64,000 nucleotides of DNA from Vulcanimicrobium alpinum (lineage in GTDB: Bacteria > Vulcanimicrobiota > Vulcanimicrobiia > Vulcanimicrobiales > Vulcanimicrobiaceae): positions 2,856,484 through 2,920,483 of the forward strand of contig NZ_AP025523.1 in NCBI RefSeq assembly GCF_027923555.1, in the 5' to 3' direction. Positions 1-9,283 of the stretch are shown in pieces. The notes under the pieces were generated by a model. The model was not told where the DNA came from. It worked only from the letters and a program-made list of their open reading frames with translations, and ran no database searches. The stretch's first letter is position 1. Every line of letters starts with the position of its first letter. A program made the position numbers and the translations under genes.

Positions 1-271
1 CAAAGATCACGTGGTCCGCGGTGGTCGTCACCGAGCCGCAGCGCGCCTCGAGCCGCGCGACCCCTTTGTTGTCGACGGCCGGACGATGGCGGTATGCCGT
101 CCCGCCCAGCACCTGCACGAACTCCGCGCCGTCCCAGATTTCGAGCCCGGGTTTGACGTCGAACCGCTGCACGTTGGGACCCTTTTCGCGCACGCGCAGG
201 ATCTCGCCGATGGGACGGACGTCGACGACGCAGTCTTCCCGGACGATGACCGGCGTATTCCCCGGCAGCGA
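1..271 (-). other. N-terminal part of a probable intein (Hint domain) inside Gmd
   Basis: The segment begins at Ser181, directly after the conserved NHE of Gmd, with [13 protein letters not shown], which resembles intein block A with a Ser nucleophile and the G-x-T-x-V pattern. About 80 residues later comes [12 protein letters not shown], with T264 and H267 forming the T-x-x-H of block B. The insertion falls inside the highly conserved Gmd motif NHESPRRGE, so the host Ser would serve as the +1 extein residue. This is a typical intein site in a conserved substrate-binding region. Blocks F and G and any homing endonuclease domain lie outside the window and cannot be checked. A non-splicing Hint fusion is the alternative. 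Confidence 0.75.
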
Positions 272-811
272 TTCGTGGTTGAAGAGAATTCCGCTGCAGG
301 CGAAGATGTCGTACGACTCGCGATAATTGACGGTGATCCAGTGGCCGTAGACCTTCGCGACGCCGTACGGCGAGCGCGGATAGAACGGCGTGTCCTCGTT
401 CTGCGGAACTTCCCGCACCTTGCCGAACATCTCGGAACTCGAGGCTTGGTAGAAACGGATGCCCTTGTCGACGGAGCGGATCGCTTCGAGCACGCGCGTG
501 ACGCCGAGCGCGGTGAACTCGCCGGTGAGGACGGGTTGATGCCACGACGTCGGCACGAACGACTGCGCGGCGAGGTTGTAGATCTCGTCGGGACGGATGT
601 CGGCGACGATCGAGGTGATCGAACTCTGATCGAGCAGGTCGCCCGAGACGATCTCGACGCGATCGCCGAGGTGTCCGATCCGTTCGTGCACGTCGGTCGA
701 CGTGCGGCGCGTCATCCCGACGACGCGATAGCCGTGCGCGAGCAGCAACTCGGCGAGATACGAACCGTCCTGTCCGGTGACGCCGGTGATCAGCGCAGTC
801 TTTTCGGCCAC
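1..811 (-). CDS. gmd: GDP-mannose 4,6-dehydratase, intein-interrupted, 3' end beyond the window
   Basis: Converts GDP-mannose to GDP-4-keto-6-deoxymannose, the precursor of rhamnose/fucose-type GDP-sugars, in the cytoplasm. Read on the minus strand from GTG 811, the first 180 residues are a normal Gmd: nucleotide-binding [14 protein letters not shown] (residues 8-21), SSSEMFG (124-130) and YGVAK (149-153, catalytic Tyr/Lys), then GILFNHE (174-180). Family members continue with SPRRGE; here the frame instead enters a Hint/intein-like sequence and stays open to base 2. The start lies five bases after the pilZ stop, so the two may be co-transcribed. The shine-dalgarno is weak, but the conserved N-terminus fixes this start. 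Identity is secure; everything after residue 180 depends on the intein reading. Confidence 0.9.
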   Translation of the reverse strand, partial: MAEKTALITGVTGQDGSYLAELLLAHGYRVVGMTRRTSTDVHERIGHLGDRVEIVSGDLLDQSSITSIVADIRPDEIYNLAAQSFVPTSWHQPVLTGEFTALGVTRVLEAIRSVDKGIRFYQASSSEMFGKVREVPQNEDTPFYPRSPYGVAKVYGHWITVNYRESYDIFACSGILFNHESLPGNTPVIVREDCVVDVRPIGEILRVREKGPNVQRFDVKPGLEIWDGAEFVQVLGGTAYRHRPAVDNKGVARLEARCGSVTTTADHVIF

Positions 812-816
812 CCGGA

Positions 817-1488
817 TCAGTTCAAGATTTGAACGTTCCCACCATTCTCGTCGAACACGAAGCGCGACTCGTACAGCTCGTCACGTTCCATGCCGACCAC
901 TTTCGATTGAATCACCAGCCGGTGCACCAGGCGATCGTTGTGGCGCACGATCCCCGAGTAGAAATACTGCACCAGCGGCGTGACGCGCGCATCGAGCGGC
1001 GCAAGCCGCCGGCGTTCGACGAGCATCTGCAGCAGACGCGTCTGCAGTTCTTTCGGCAGCAGGCGCGCCGTGTCGTCGGGGGTCATCCGGACCGCGGTGA
1101 GCTCTTCCTGCGCTTTGTTCGTCTCCGCGACCGGCTTGTCGGTCGAATAGCGGACGATCGCGTCCCAATCGTCCGCCGGAATCCCGGTGAAGCGCATCCC
1201 GTAGCGCCACACCTTGCGGCCTTGATGCTGCACGTTGTCCTGCCAGACCGTCTTCACGCGCAGCCAAACGGGACGCTGATCGATCTCCGCGCGCACCTCG
1301 CACTCGTCGCGCGGTATCGGCTCCTGAGTGAGGATGCAGAGACCGCCGCCGCTGATGTCGAGGCCGATCGCAGGGCGCGCGGCATTATTGTCGTCGCTAT
1401 ACGTCGCGCGGTACGGTTTGCGCTTGCGGGGAAACTTGCGCCGGTTCTGCTCTTTGCCGCTGAACCACGCCAGGAGCTCCGGGAGCAT
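817..1488 (-). CDS. PilZ-domain protein (probable c-di-GMP effector)
   Basis: A 223-residue protein. The N-terminal half has the PilZ signature: an R-x3-R motif in RRKFPRKRK, followed by the D-x-S-x-x-G motif in LDISGGGL. PilZ domains bind cyclic di-GMP; the motif order is seen here, the ligand is family knowledge. The C-terminal half (about 120-223) contains a conserved-looking basic stretch but no domain I recognise. ATG 1488 is preceded by a GGGAAG-like ribosome site. An upstream extension of the frame is only an antisense reading of the neighbouring gene. It sits immediately upstream of gmd on the same strand, so it may link c-di-GMP to polysaccharide synthesis; that is inference. Confidence 0.8.
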   Translation of the reverse strand: MLPELLAWFSGKEQNRRKFPRKRKPYRATYSDDNNAARPAIGLDISGGGLCILTQEPIPRDECEVRAEIDQRPVWLRVKTVWQDNVQHQGRKVWRYGMRFTGIPADDWDAIVRYSTDKPVAETNKAQEELTAVRMTPDDTARLLPKELQTRLLQMLVERRRLAPLDARVTPLVQYFYSGIVRHNDRLVHRLVIQSKVVGMERDELYESRFVFDENGGNVQILN

Positions 1489-1535
1489 GGACTTCCCGTA
1501 CGATAGCGAACCGGCGCGCGGAAGTCCCCGCTTGC

Positions 1536-3038
1536 TTACCAGGCCTCTCCTGCGACCGCGTCCCACTGCGCCGGCCACGTGCCGCCCCAATCGTAGAGCG
1601 TCACCCCGAGCGCACCCTGCGCGCGCGCCTCGGCGATCGCGGCCGCGAGTTCGGGGCCGGGCGGCGCACCCCGCTTCGACAGCGATGTCGTCTGCGCGCC
1701 GACGTTGATCGGCAGATCGCGGCCCGCGAGCCGCCGGACGGCGGCGATCGAGCCAGCGACGGCGGTGCGCGCCTTCTCGACCGAATCCCACGGGCCCAGC
1801 ATGCGCCAATACGTCATCGGCTGAAGGACATCGGCGTCGCGCGCGATCGCCGCGTACGGGAAGCGTCGCGCGTCGAGCCGTTCGAGAAACGGATCCTCGA
1901 CCGTAGCGACGAGCAGTACGCCGCGCCCGACGGCTCTCCGCAGTTCGTGCAGGTACGTCGAGAGCGCGGTGAAGCCCGGCGCTCCGTCGCCGAGAAACTC
2001 GTCGCCGCGTTCGACGTCGACGGCGAGGCCGGCGAGCGTGGTGCCGCGCGGCGTGCGGTACGCAGCGACAGCGCTGTTGCGCGCGAGGTCCTCGTAAGTG
2101 ACGGCGCGCGGCACTGTCCAGCCGAGCACGGCGATCCCGCTATCGGACAGTTTGTCGATGAGCGCGTCGACGGTCGCCTTTGCTTCGGGCGTGACTTCGT
2201 CGAAGGCGCCGTACGCGAGCCGCAGTTCGACGTAGCGCAGTCCGGCGCGCTTCGCGGTCTGCGCGATGAGGTCGGGATCGAGGTCTCGATAGGCGTCTGG
2301 ATCGAGCGGATCGCCGGAGAACGCGAGCCAGGCGCCCTTGCCGCGCACCGTCGTCGCGTCGCTGCGCGGAAGTTCCGGCGGCACGGTGACCGTCACGCGC
2401 GCGCGTCCGCGTCCGGGCCGCACGACGTCGTAGCGCACCGTCGTTCCCGGCACGACGCCGTCGTCGGTCCAGGTCGAGGCGGGCGCGGCGACGGTCGCGA
2501 GCCCGCGGCGCACGCCCGCTGCGTCGACCCGTTCGATCCGTACCGCACCGCGCGTGACGCGCGGAAACCAGCCGATCCGCACCAGATGCGGACCGACGGC
2601 GCCCGCCACGACGCGCGGCATCGTCCACGTCCGCGTGTCGAAGGCGATCGTCTGCGTTCCAAGGCCCGCCGGACGGTTCGCGCGCACGCGCACGGTCACC
2701 CGTCCCTCGTCGCGCACGGAGACGATCGTCCCCGGCCCGTCGAAGCGCAAGCGCGTCTGCCACTGATCGCTGCCGCGGCTGGGCGCGTAGTCGAAATCCG
2801 TGCCGTGACGCGGCTTCGCCGGCGCACCGCTCGCGTCGCGAAACGCGATCGCGACGAACGCGCGCGCGTCACCGTCGGGAGTCACGCCGAGCGGCCGCAC
2901 CGAGAGCGCATATGACCTGCCGGGATTCCCGTACCATTGCACGACCGGCGACGGCGCGGGCGCAGGCGTCGGCCACGGCGTGGGCCACGCCAACGCTGCG
3001 GCCAGCATGATGAAAAACACGACGACCGCCGTTCGCAC
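1536..3038 (-). CDS. Secreted protein with beta-sandwich N-terminus and barrel-like C-terminus
   Basis: Function not recognised. A hydrophobic N-terminus (MRTAVVVFFIMLAAALA) followed by a Pro/Trp-rich linker looks like a signal peptide. Residues about 60-240 read as fibronectin-like beta strands. Residues about 240-500 have alternating helix/strand with motifs such as GLRYVELRL, GIAVLGWTV, LAGLAVDVERGDE, DVLQPMTYWRM and GALGVTLYDWGGTW, suggestive of a TIM-barrel glycosidase-like fold; no catalytic residues can be assigned. GTG 3038 gives the signal peptide but lies inside a hairpin; ATG 3008 is the alternative start. It follows the TonB-dependent receptor on the same strand, which might fit a secreted hydrolase/uptake pair. 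Confidence 0.6.
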   Translation of the reverse strand: MRTAVVVFFIMLAAALAWPTPWPTPAPAPSPVVQWYGNPGRSYALSVRPLGVTPDGDARAFVAIAFRDASGAPAKPRHGTDFDYAPSRGSDQWQTRLRFDGPGTIVSVRDEGRVTVRVRANRPAGLGTQTIAFDTRTWTMPRVVAGAVGPHLVRIGWFPRVTRGAVRIERVDAAGVRRGLATVAAPASTWTDDGVVPGTTVRYDVVRPGRGRARVTVTVPPELPRSDATTVRGKGAWLAFSGDPLDPDAYRDLDPDLIAQTAKRAGLRYVELRLAYGAFDEVTPEAKATVDALIDKLSDSGIAVLGWTVPRAVTYEDLARNSAVAAYRTPRGTTLAGLAVDVERGDEFLGDGAPGFTALSTYLHELRRAVGRGVLLVATVEDPFLERLDARRFPYAAIARDADVLQPMTYWRMLGPWDSVEKARTAVAGSIAAVRRLAGRDLPINVGAQTTSLSKRGAPPGPELAAAIAEARAQGALGVTLYDWGGTWPAQWDAVAGEAW

Positions 3039-3049
3039 GGCGGTCGTCG
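3020..3049 (-). terminator. Perfect 13-bp GC-rich hairpin with T-run, overlapping the next start codon
   Basis: Bases 3020-3032 and 3037-3049 are perfect reverse complements with a 4-base loop. On the minus strand the stem is followed by TGTTTTTC, the layout of an intrinsic terminator for the receptor gene that ends at 3071. The GTG 3038 start of the downstream gene sits in this hairpin, so it could also hinder translation initiation there. Confidence 0.65.
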
Positions 3050-3070
3050 GTTCCTATGCAGGGACGGCGA

Positions 3071-5848
3071 TCAGAACTTCGTCGTGAGGTAGAAGATGAA
3101 CTCGCGACGCGCCTGATCGGGCGAGTAGTAGTACAGCGTGTTCGGCAAGTTGGCGTCGGGGCCGTACGCGACGAGGTCGCTCGAGCTCGGCCCTTTGGGA
3201 TAGCTCCCGTTCACGACCGGATACACGTCCGCGTACTGGTTCTGGAACAGGTTGCGGATGTTCAGCCCGATCGAAGTGACGCTGGTGCCGCGCTTGAGGA
3301 TGTCGAAGCGAGTATCCAACGACGCCCACGTGTTGGGGCGCGCGAAATGGACCTGCGTGTCGAGCATCCCGGCCGGGCACTTTGCCGCGGTTTTCGAGGG
3401 GTCCATGCATTGGTTGCCCAGCACGTTGTACGGCGCGCCGACTTGGTAGTTGAAGAACGGCGCGATGTGGAGGTGGCTGTAGTTGTAGTCGCCCGTCCAC
3501 GAGACCGAAACCGGCGGCTGCGAAGAGTTGCGCACGAGGGCGTTCTTCGCGTACGACGTGATGTCGATCGGTCGTCCGTACGGCGTACCGCCGGCGAGCG
3601 TCCCGGCGCTGATCGAGCCCCAGTAATTCACGAACGTCCCGGCGAGATACCACGAAAGCCCGTCACCGCGGACGACATGGTTCCAGCCGAATTCGGCGCC
3701 CGTCGCCTGATTCACGATTCCGGCTTTGAACAGCGTCGGGCCCTTCGCCGTGACGGAGCCGTCCGCGTTGACGACATACGTCCGCTCGAGCGCGAGCTTG
3801 TTGTTCGACTTGTGGTAGAACGGAGCGATGCGCCACGAGTCGACGCCGTTGGGAAGCGAGTGCGAGAGAGCCAAGTCCGCCGAGTGGTTGATCTGCGGCT
3901 TGGTTTCGGCGCCCGGATAGTAGACGGAGTTGATACGGCCGTCTTGCTCCGTAATGCCGTTGGGCGAATTGTTGAACACGTAGGCGGCAGGCACGAACGA
4001 GGTGGTGATGCCGTAGGAGCCGCGCAGCACCGTCGAGCTGTTGAATGCCCACGCAGCGCCGAACCGCGGGCTGAGCGAGGAGACCGTATATGGCCCCCGC
4101 GCGTACGCCGCGGGGTCGGCCTTGTTGGGGATATGGTAGGTCTCGCTGTCGTAACGGATGGACGGCTCGAGCGTTGCACGTCCGAAGGTCTGCTTCGTCC
4201 CGAGGTACGCCGACGGGAGCGTCAGCGGGTAATCGACGGCGAGGAAGAGGTTGGGCCAGCTCCCATCGACGTTGAACGCCGAGCCGGAGCCGGCGTCGTC
4301 GCAGCCGCAGAAATCGTAGTAGTGTTCGGCGCTGGTGTCACGCTCGTACGACGCGCCGCCGTACCACGTCGAATGCGCGTTGGGCGTGTACTGCAGATCG
4401 AGCGCGCCGATGTAGATGTGCGAGCGCCGGTCCGAGTACTCGTCCTGATTGCCGAGGCTCTTGGTGGAATCCCACGGCGTGCCCGGCTTGAGCGACCCGT
4501 CGAAGTTCGCGTTGTCGACGGGCTGGTAGAAAATGTACTGGTTGAAATTTTCGGCGATGCGGAACGTCGCGAAGAGCTTCTCGCTGAACACGTGATTCCA
4601 CTGAATCTTGCCGAGGTTCGAATAGTGGTACCAGACGTTCGCGTTTTGCAGGTTCTGCGCGGTATACTGCAGGCCGGTCGGACCGGTCGAGTCGACGCAG
4701 GGCTGCCCGGAAGCACTGACGCCGGGATTGATGATCTTGCGCGTCCCCGGCTGTACGACGACGCCGTTGCAGAGCGTCACGCCCACGGCCGTCGAGGGCA
4801 TCGCCTTGGACCACGGCAATTTTTCGTTGCCTGTCTGGGTGAGGAACTGGATGTCGTCACGCGCGTTGGGACGCCAATGCACGTTCACCACCGCGTCGTT
4901 GTTGGTGATGGTCGCGGGATCGCAGTCGGAGAGATTCGCTGCGCAGCGATTCGAGAAGCCGCTATAACCGTTCGCGAACTGGTTGTCCGTGGTGCCGCGA
5001 ATCCCCGCAATGTACCACGACCAGCGGCCGTCCTTGGTGGCGTTGCCGTATTCGAACTGCGCGATGTGGTCGACGGCCGGTTCGGTCGCAAAACCATAGG
5101 TAATCGCCCCGAACGACGGGGATGAACCACGCTTCACAACGGAATTGATGACGCCGACGCCGGCGTTGCCGTACTGCGCGTTGAAGCCGCCGGTGTAGAC
5201 CTCGAGATTGCCCGTGCCGACCGTCGAGAGGTTGGTGGTGAACAGCCCGGTGAGGCGGTCGTTGATCGGTATGCCGTCATACTCCCACGCGACGTCGCCC
5301 ACATCGGAGCCGCGGATGCGCGGGCGACCGGCGTAACCCGTCGAGGTCACGCCCGGCGACGTCTGAATGACGTCGTACAACGTACGGTAACCGCCCGCGC
5401 CCGAGACGGCGGCGAGCTGCTTTGAACTGACGTTGTAGACGTCGGCGGTCTGCGTCGGCTGCACGAGGTTCGACGCGCCGCGCGCAGACGTACGCCCGAT
5501 CTCCCTGAGCGACTTCACCAGCGCCTGATCGACCCGTACGTTCTGGTCCTGTACGACCGTAACGCCGGCGACCACGAACTGCTCGTAGCCGTTCAGGGCG
5601 ATCGAGATGGTGTACGTGTCGGGCGCAAGATTGTAGATGTTGAAGAATCCCGCTCCGTCGGTGGTCGATGTCGCCCGGCCGCTCGGAGCCGTCGCCGTGA
5701 CGGTCGCCCCGCTCAGGGGCTTTTTCGTCGCGGCGTCGACGATCGTGCCGGAGATCGAGCCCGTCGTGCCGCCGCGCGCGATGCCTCCGAGCATCGCGAC
5801 GAACAGCGCCAGCACCGAAAGCATTGGTAGCCATCGTCGTGAGATCAT
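3071..5848 (-). CDS. TonB-dependent receptor with carboxypeptidase-regulatory-like N-terminal domain
   Basis: A 925-residue outer-membrane active transporter. The N-terminus MISRRWLPMLSVLALFVAML is a signal peptide. Residues about 30-110 (GSISGTIVDAATKKPLSGAT, FFNIYNLAPDTYTISI) form a CarboxypepD_reg-like domain. The plug follows (about 120-240, with PRIRGSDVGDVAWEYDGIPI and TGGFNAQYGNAGVGVINSVVK), then a long beta-barrel ending in an aromatic residue (FYLTTKF). This is the Oar-like receptor class common in high-GC lineages; the substrate cannot be read from sequence. A terminator-like hairpin follows the stop. The upstream gap (5849-6006) has a TTGACG hexamer but no convincing -10. Confidence 0.92.
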   Translation of the reverse strand: MISRRWLPMLSVLALFVAMLGGIARGGTTGSISGTIVDAATKKPLSGATVTATAPSGRATSTTDGAGFFNIYNLAPDTYTISIALNGYEQFVVAGVTVVQDQNVRVDQALVKSLREIGRTSARGASNLVQPTQTADVYNVSSKQLAAVSGAGGYRTLYDVIQTSPGVTSTGYAGRPRIRGSDVGDVAWEYDGIPINDRLTGLFTTNLSTVGTGNLEVYTGGFNAQYGNAGVGVINSVVKRGSSPSFGAITYGFATEPAVDHIAQFEYGNATKDGRWSWYIAGIRGTTDNQFANGYSGFSNRCAANLSDCDPATITNNDAVVNVHWRPNARDDIQFLTQTGNEKLPWSKAMPSTAVGVTLCNGVVVQPGTRKIINPGVSASGQPCVDSTGPTGLQYTAQNLQNANVWYHYSNLGKIQWNHVFSEKLFATFRIAENFNQYIFYQPVDNANFDGSLKPGTPWDSTKSLGNQDEYSDRRSHIYIGALDLQYTPNAHSTWYGGASYERDTSAEHYYDFCGCDDAGSGSAFNVDGSWPNLFLAVDYPLTLPSAYLGTKQTFGRATLEPSIRYDSETYHIPNKADPAAYARGPYTVSSLSPRFGAAWAFNSSTVLRGSYGITTSFVPAAYVFNNSPNGITEQDGRINSVYYPGAETKPQINHSADLALSHSLPNGVDSWRIAPFYHKSNNKLALERTYVVNADGSVTAKGPTLFKAGIVNQATGAEFGWNHVVRGDGLSWYLAGTFVNYWGSISAGTLAGGTPYGRPIDITSYAKNALVRNSSQPPVSVSWTGDYNYSHLHIAPFFNYQVGAPYNVLGNQCMDPSKTAAKCPAGMLDTQVHFARPNTWASLDTRFDILKRGTSVTSIGLNIRNLFQNQYADVYPVVNGSYPKGPSSSDLVAYGPDANLPNTLYYYSPDQARREFIFYLTTKF

Positions 5849-6006
5849 GTCACCATCGTTTCAGCGGGACGGGCCGGCATCAACCGGCGCTCGTTAGCGA
5901 CCCGGCATCCGTCCGCAGCCCGTCAATAGAAAAGCGACCGACGCCGTCCGGCGCGTGCCGCTGGCGGTGTACTTAGTGACGGCGCGCACCGATCCTTCAC
6001 CGTGCG

Positions 6007-7002
6007 TTAATGCACCCACTTGGCGAGGCCGCGCGGCGAGTCGGATTCCACGTAGTTGGCCCGGCCCAGGCTCAGCGCGAGGAATTGGCCCGCCACCAGC
6101 CAGGCCAGCGAGTTGAACGCTTCGCCGGTCGCCGGGCCGAGGAGCGGAATCTCGCCGCTGCGCGCGCCGATCACGTAACGCGCCGCCTCGGCCTCGGCGG
6201 CCTCCGCGAGCGGGCGGTGGACGATGTCCCGCGACGCCTCGTCGACGATCCCGATGATCACGCCCGATGCGTCGAGCATCGCCGAGCTTCCGTGCCGGAA
6301 CTCGCCGGCGGCGAAGCCCTCGGCGTGCACGTAGCTTGCCTCTTTGATCTTCAGCGCGAGCTCGTACGCAACCGGAACGCCGTAGCCGGCCGCCACCACC
6401 GCGACGCTGCGCCGGCGTGCGATCCGCCGTGCGGCGTCGACGACGTCGTCGACGCCCGCGCCGTCGAGCCACGCGCGCACGTCCTCGGCGGTCTCCTGCA
6501 GCGTCTCGGCGGTCCGGTTGCGTTTGCCGCCGGTCAGCGCCGCCGCCCACAGCAGGATCGCGGCCATCGAGGTGACGCTCTTGCTGGCGGGGACGGCGAT
6601 CTCGGGCCCGGCGAGCGCGTCGATGACGATCTCGGCGCGCAGTGCCAGCGGCGACGACGCGTCGTTGGTAAGCGCGACCAGCCGCGAGGGCGCGAGAAGA
6701 TCGATCGCTTCGAGCAGATCCGCCGAACGGCCGCTCTGCGAGAGCGCGACGACGCAGGCGTCCTGGTACGCGTTGCGATCGAAGCGTGCTTCCGTCGCGG
6801 CGAGCGCGTACGCGCGCATCCCCCGACGCCGAAACGCGAGCGCGCCGAGCATCCCGACGAAGAGCGAACTCCCGCTGCCCAGGAACAGGACGTCGCGTCC
6901 GGCGACGGCGGCGGCGAAGCGCTGCGCCTGATCCGAGGCGGCGATGCGGCGCCACACGTCGGGCTGTTCGCGGATCTCCGCCTCGAAGTGGGCGCCGAGC
7001 AT
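6007..7002 (-). CDS. SIS-domain sugar-phosphate isomerase/deaminase-like protein (GlmS isomerase-like)
   Basis: A 331-residue protein with two SIS domains and no glutaminase domain. The first has FLGSGSSLFVG and ALSQSGRSADLLEAI (Ser-rich phosphosugar loops). The second has VVAAGYGVPVAYELALKIKEASY and AEGFAAGEFRHG, the usual GlmS/AgaS-like motif with a glutamate followed by HG. The family isomerises or deaminates amino-sugar phosphates; the exact substrate is not decidable. Its ATG overlaps the stop of the upstream carboxypeptidase gene (TGATG), so it is the last gene of a four-gene operon. The context of peptidoglycan turnover would fit an amino-sugar substrate, which is inference. Confidence 0.8.
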   Translation of the reverse strand: MLGAHFEAEIREQPDVWRRIAASDQAQRFAAAVAGRDVLFLGSGSSLFVGMLGALAFRRRGMRAYALAATEARFDRNAYQDACVVALSQSGRSADLLEAIDLLAPSRLVALTNDASSPLALRAEIVIDALAGPEIAVPASKSVTSMAAILLWAAALTGGKRNRTAETLQETAEDVRAWLDGAGVDDVVDAARRIARRRSVAVVAAGYGVPVAYELALKIKEASYVHAEGFAAGEFRHGSSAMLDASGVIIGIVDEASRDIVHRPLAEAAEAEAARYVIGARSGEIPLLGPATGEAFNSLAWLVAGQFLALSLGRANYVESDSPRGLAKWVH

Positions 7003-8552
7003 CAGAGCGCCGCGATCTCGGCCAGCACGCGCTCGCGCGCGCGCTGCAGTTCCGCGAACTCGCCGACCCAGTCATCGATCTGCAGCGCGAAGATCACCGT
7101 GCCGTGCGTGCGCGTGGCGATGTAGCCCGCCAAGCAGCGCACGTGCGAAACCGAGCCGCTCTTCGCAAAGACCCGGCCGACGATCGCGGGGTCGGTATAC
7201 TCGGACTTGAGCGTCCCGCGCGAGCCCGCGATCGGCAGATCGTCGAGCACCACGTCGCGCTGCGGCGAGTCCCACTCGTGCTTGAGGATCGTGACGAGGT
7301 CGCGCGGCGCGATGCGGTCGTAGGTCGAGAGACCGCTGCCGTCTTCGATCGTGATCGTCGCGAGGTTTGCGCCGAGACCGCGTAGCCATCCCTGTTCGGC
7401 GGCGATCCCCGCGGCGGTGCCGGGATACGGCTTGTCGGCGGTCGCCGCGACCGAACGCAGCAGCTCTTCGGCGAGGATGTTGTCGCTCGGCAGCCACAGG
7501 TCGAACAGCAGATCGGAGAGCGGTTCCGAGTCGTGCGACCACACGACGCGCTGCGGCGCAGCGATCGCGGCGATCGGTGCACTCGCCTGCACCGCGGCCG
7601 GAGCGACCGGCGCCGCGTTCACGGTAATCCCGCCGGCGCGCAGCGCGCGCGCCGCCGCCGCGGCTGCATACCGCTGCGGTTCGGGCGCGGCGAGCGAGAA
7701 GTTCTCGCTCGTGCTGCCGAGCGGGATCGCGCCGATGAGATGCACGTTGCCGAGCGGCTCACCGCGCCGGAGTTCGGCGTCGACGGTGCGTGCGCCGCCT
7801 GCGGCCGACGTAGTCGCATCGTTCCAGATCGTGAAACCCTGTTCGCTTGCGCACGGCCCGGGAGCGACGCACGCGCTTCCCCATGGCGTCACCGAGACGA
7901 CTGCGGGCGCGCCGACGGTCGCGCCGGGTGCGATCGTCACGCCGATCGCATTGTCGTTGAAGCCGAGCGCCGTGACCGGCGCAGCGTAGTACCACGGGAA
8001 GTCGTCCCACGACCAGCCCGGGAGATACGCGGGAAACGGTTCGGGGTCGGGGACGACGCCGCGCACGGACGCGATGCCGGCGGTGCGAAGAGCATCCGGC
8101 AGCGATGCGAGCACGCGATCGTCGAGCAGCACGTCGCCGTTGCCGCGCAAGTGCAGCGGGCCCTGCAGCGCACCGTCGACGACGGGATCGCTGACGTAGG
8201 CCTGCGTCGTGAAGTGAAACGCCGGCCCGAGCTTGTCGAGCGCCGCGTTGCCGACAACGAGCTTGAACGTCGACGCCGGCTGGAACGCCTCGTCCTGGTT
8301 GCGCTCATAAATCACGCGGCCGTCGTGCGCGTCGATCGCGTACATCCCGATGTGCGCGCGCTGCAGCGACGCCGCGCGCGCGAGCGCGAGATCGACGTTG
8401 GTATGCACAGCGCTGATCTGGCCGTCGCTCCACGGCGCGCCCGAAGATGAGGGCTTCGGGACGTTCGCGCCCGCGGACCGGTCAGCGGCAAGCGCGGGCG
8501 CGGCGCACGCGATGAGCGCGCCCGCGATGAAGAGGGCTCGCGCAGGCGTCAC
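7002..8552 (-). CDS. dacB: D-alanyl-D-alanine carboxypeptidase/endopeptidase, PBP4 (peptidase S13) family
   Basis: Periplasmic penicillin-binding protein that trims or cleaves peptidoglycan stem peptides. The 516-residue product has a signal peptide (ARALFIAGALIACAAPALA). All three active-site motifs are visible: S-x-x-K as STFK (residues 94-97), S-x-N as SDN in LWLPSDNILAEELL, and K-S-G in VFAKSGSVSH. Length fits the S13 family with its inserted domain between motifs 1 and 2. The start is GTG 8552, overlapping the kamE stop as GTGA; longer readings of the frame run antisense-like through kamE. It is translationally coupled to the aminomutase genes, an unusual neighbour for this enzyme. Confidence 0.9.
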   Translation of the reverse strand: MTPARALFIAGALIACAAPALAADRSAGANVPKPSSSGAPWSDGQISAVHTNVDLALARAASLQRAHIGMYAIDAHDGRVIYERNQDEAFQPASTFKLVVGNAALDKLGPAFHFTTQAYVSDPVVDGALQGPLHLRGNGDVLLDDRVLASLPDALRTAGIASVRGVVPDPEPFPAYLPGWSWDDFPWYYAAPVTALGFNDNAIGVTIAPGATVGAPAVVSVTPWGSACVAPGPCASEQGFTIWNDATTSAAGGARTVDAELRRGEPLGNVHLIGAIPLGSTSENFSLAAPEPQRYAAAAAARALRAGGITVNAAPVAPAAVQASAPIAAIAAPQRVVWSHDSEPLSDLLFDLWLPSDNILAEELLRSVAATADKPYPGTAAGIAAEQGWLRGLGANLATITIEDGSGLSTYDRIAPRDLVTILKHEWDSPQRDVVLDDLPIAGSRGTLKSEYTDPAIVGRVFAKSGSVSHVRCLAGYIATRTHGTVIFALQIDDWVGEFAELQRARERVLAEIAAL

Positions 8553-9283
8553 GCCGGGACGCGCTCCGCCATCCGGCGCGCGATGAACGTCGCCACCTCG
8601 CTGGGCAGCGTTCCGCGACCGAAGCCCGCGTCGTAGCCGAGCTCGGCGGCGAGCAAGTTCGTCACGCGCGGGCCGCCCGCGATCAGCAGGATGCGCTCGC
8701 GCAGGTTCTCCGCTTCGAGCAGCTCGGAGAGGGCGGTGAAGTTGGCGATGTCGCTCCCCTTTTGGGTGACGACCTGCGAGGCCAGGATCGCGTCGACTTC
8801 GCGTTCTTTGGCAAAGCGGACGAGATCCTCGACCGCGATCTGGCTCCCGAGGTTGTACACGTCGAAGCCGTGATACCGCTCGAGGCCGTAGTCGCCCTTG
8901 TAGCCCTTCATATTGAGGATGGCGTCGATCCCGACCGTATGCGCGTCGGTCCCGATGCAGGCGCCGGCGACCCTCACCTTGCGGCCGATCCGCGCGGCGA
9001 TCAGCGCGTCGACGGCCTCCATGTCGAGGGCGTCGCGCGACGCCGCCGGCGCCTGGATCGTCGAGACGTCGATCGCGACCGGCGTGCGCGCGTAGACGAC
9101 GAAGAACGAGAAGTTCGCCGCGACGGCGCGGCCTTCGACGACGGCGACGTCGGTGAACCCCATCTTCGCGACGAGCTGCCGGGCGGCTTCGTCGGCGGCT
9201 TCGCTCCATGCGACGGGCAGGGTGAACGAGAGCTGGACGGCGCCGTCGTCGAGCGTGTCGCCGTACGGCTTCACCACGCTCAC
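8549..9283 (-). CDS. kamE: Lysine 5,6-aminomutase beta subunit
   Basis: Cobalamin- and PLP-binding small subunit of the adenosylcobalamin-dependent enzyme that moves the terminal amino group of D-lysine or beta-lysine from C6 to C5. The 244-residue product has the base-off B12 motif D-x-H-x-x-G as DAHTVG with His115. Lys126 lies eleven residues later in NMKGYKGDYG, matching the spacing of the cobalt-ligating His and PLP-binding Lys in characterised KamE (known from the family). The Rossmann part continues to the C-terminus (ILLIAGGPRVTN). GTG 9283 overlaps the kamD stop as GTGA; a longer frame upstream is antisense to nothing real and is discarded. Confidence 0.93.
   Translation of the reverse strand: MSVVKPYGDTLDDGAVQLSFTLPVAWSEAADEAARQLVAKMGFTDVAVVEGRAVAANFSFFVVYARTPVAIDVSTIQAPAASRDALDMEAVDALIAARIGRKVRVAGACIGTDAHTVGIDAILNMKGYKGDYGLERYHGFDVYNLGSQIAVEDLVRFAKEREVDAILASQVVTQKGSDIANFTALSELLEAENLRERILLIAGGPRVTNLLAAELGYDAGFGRGTLPSEVATFIARRMAERVPA

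Noticed and set aside
3056-5125. Long plus-strand open frame (689 codons) opposite the TonB receptor
   Set aside because: Arg/Val-rich composition, no domain; explained by high GC third positions of the receptor gene on the other strand.
5908-5935. TTGACG on the minus strand as -35 of the TonB receptor
   Set aside because: No acceptable -10 hexamer at 16-18 bases.
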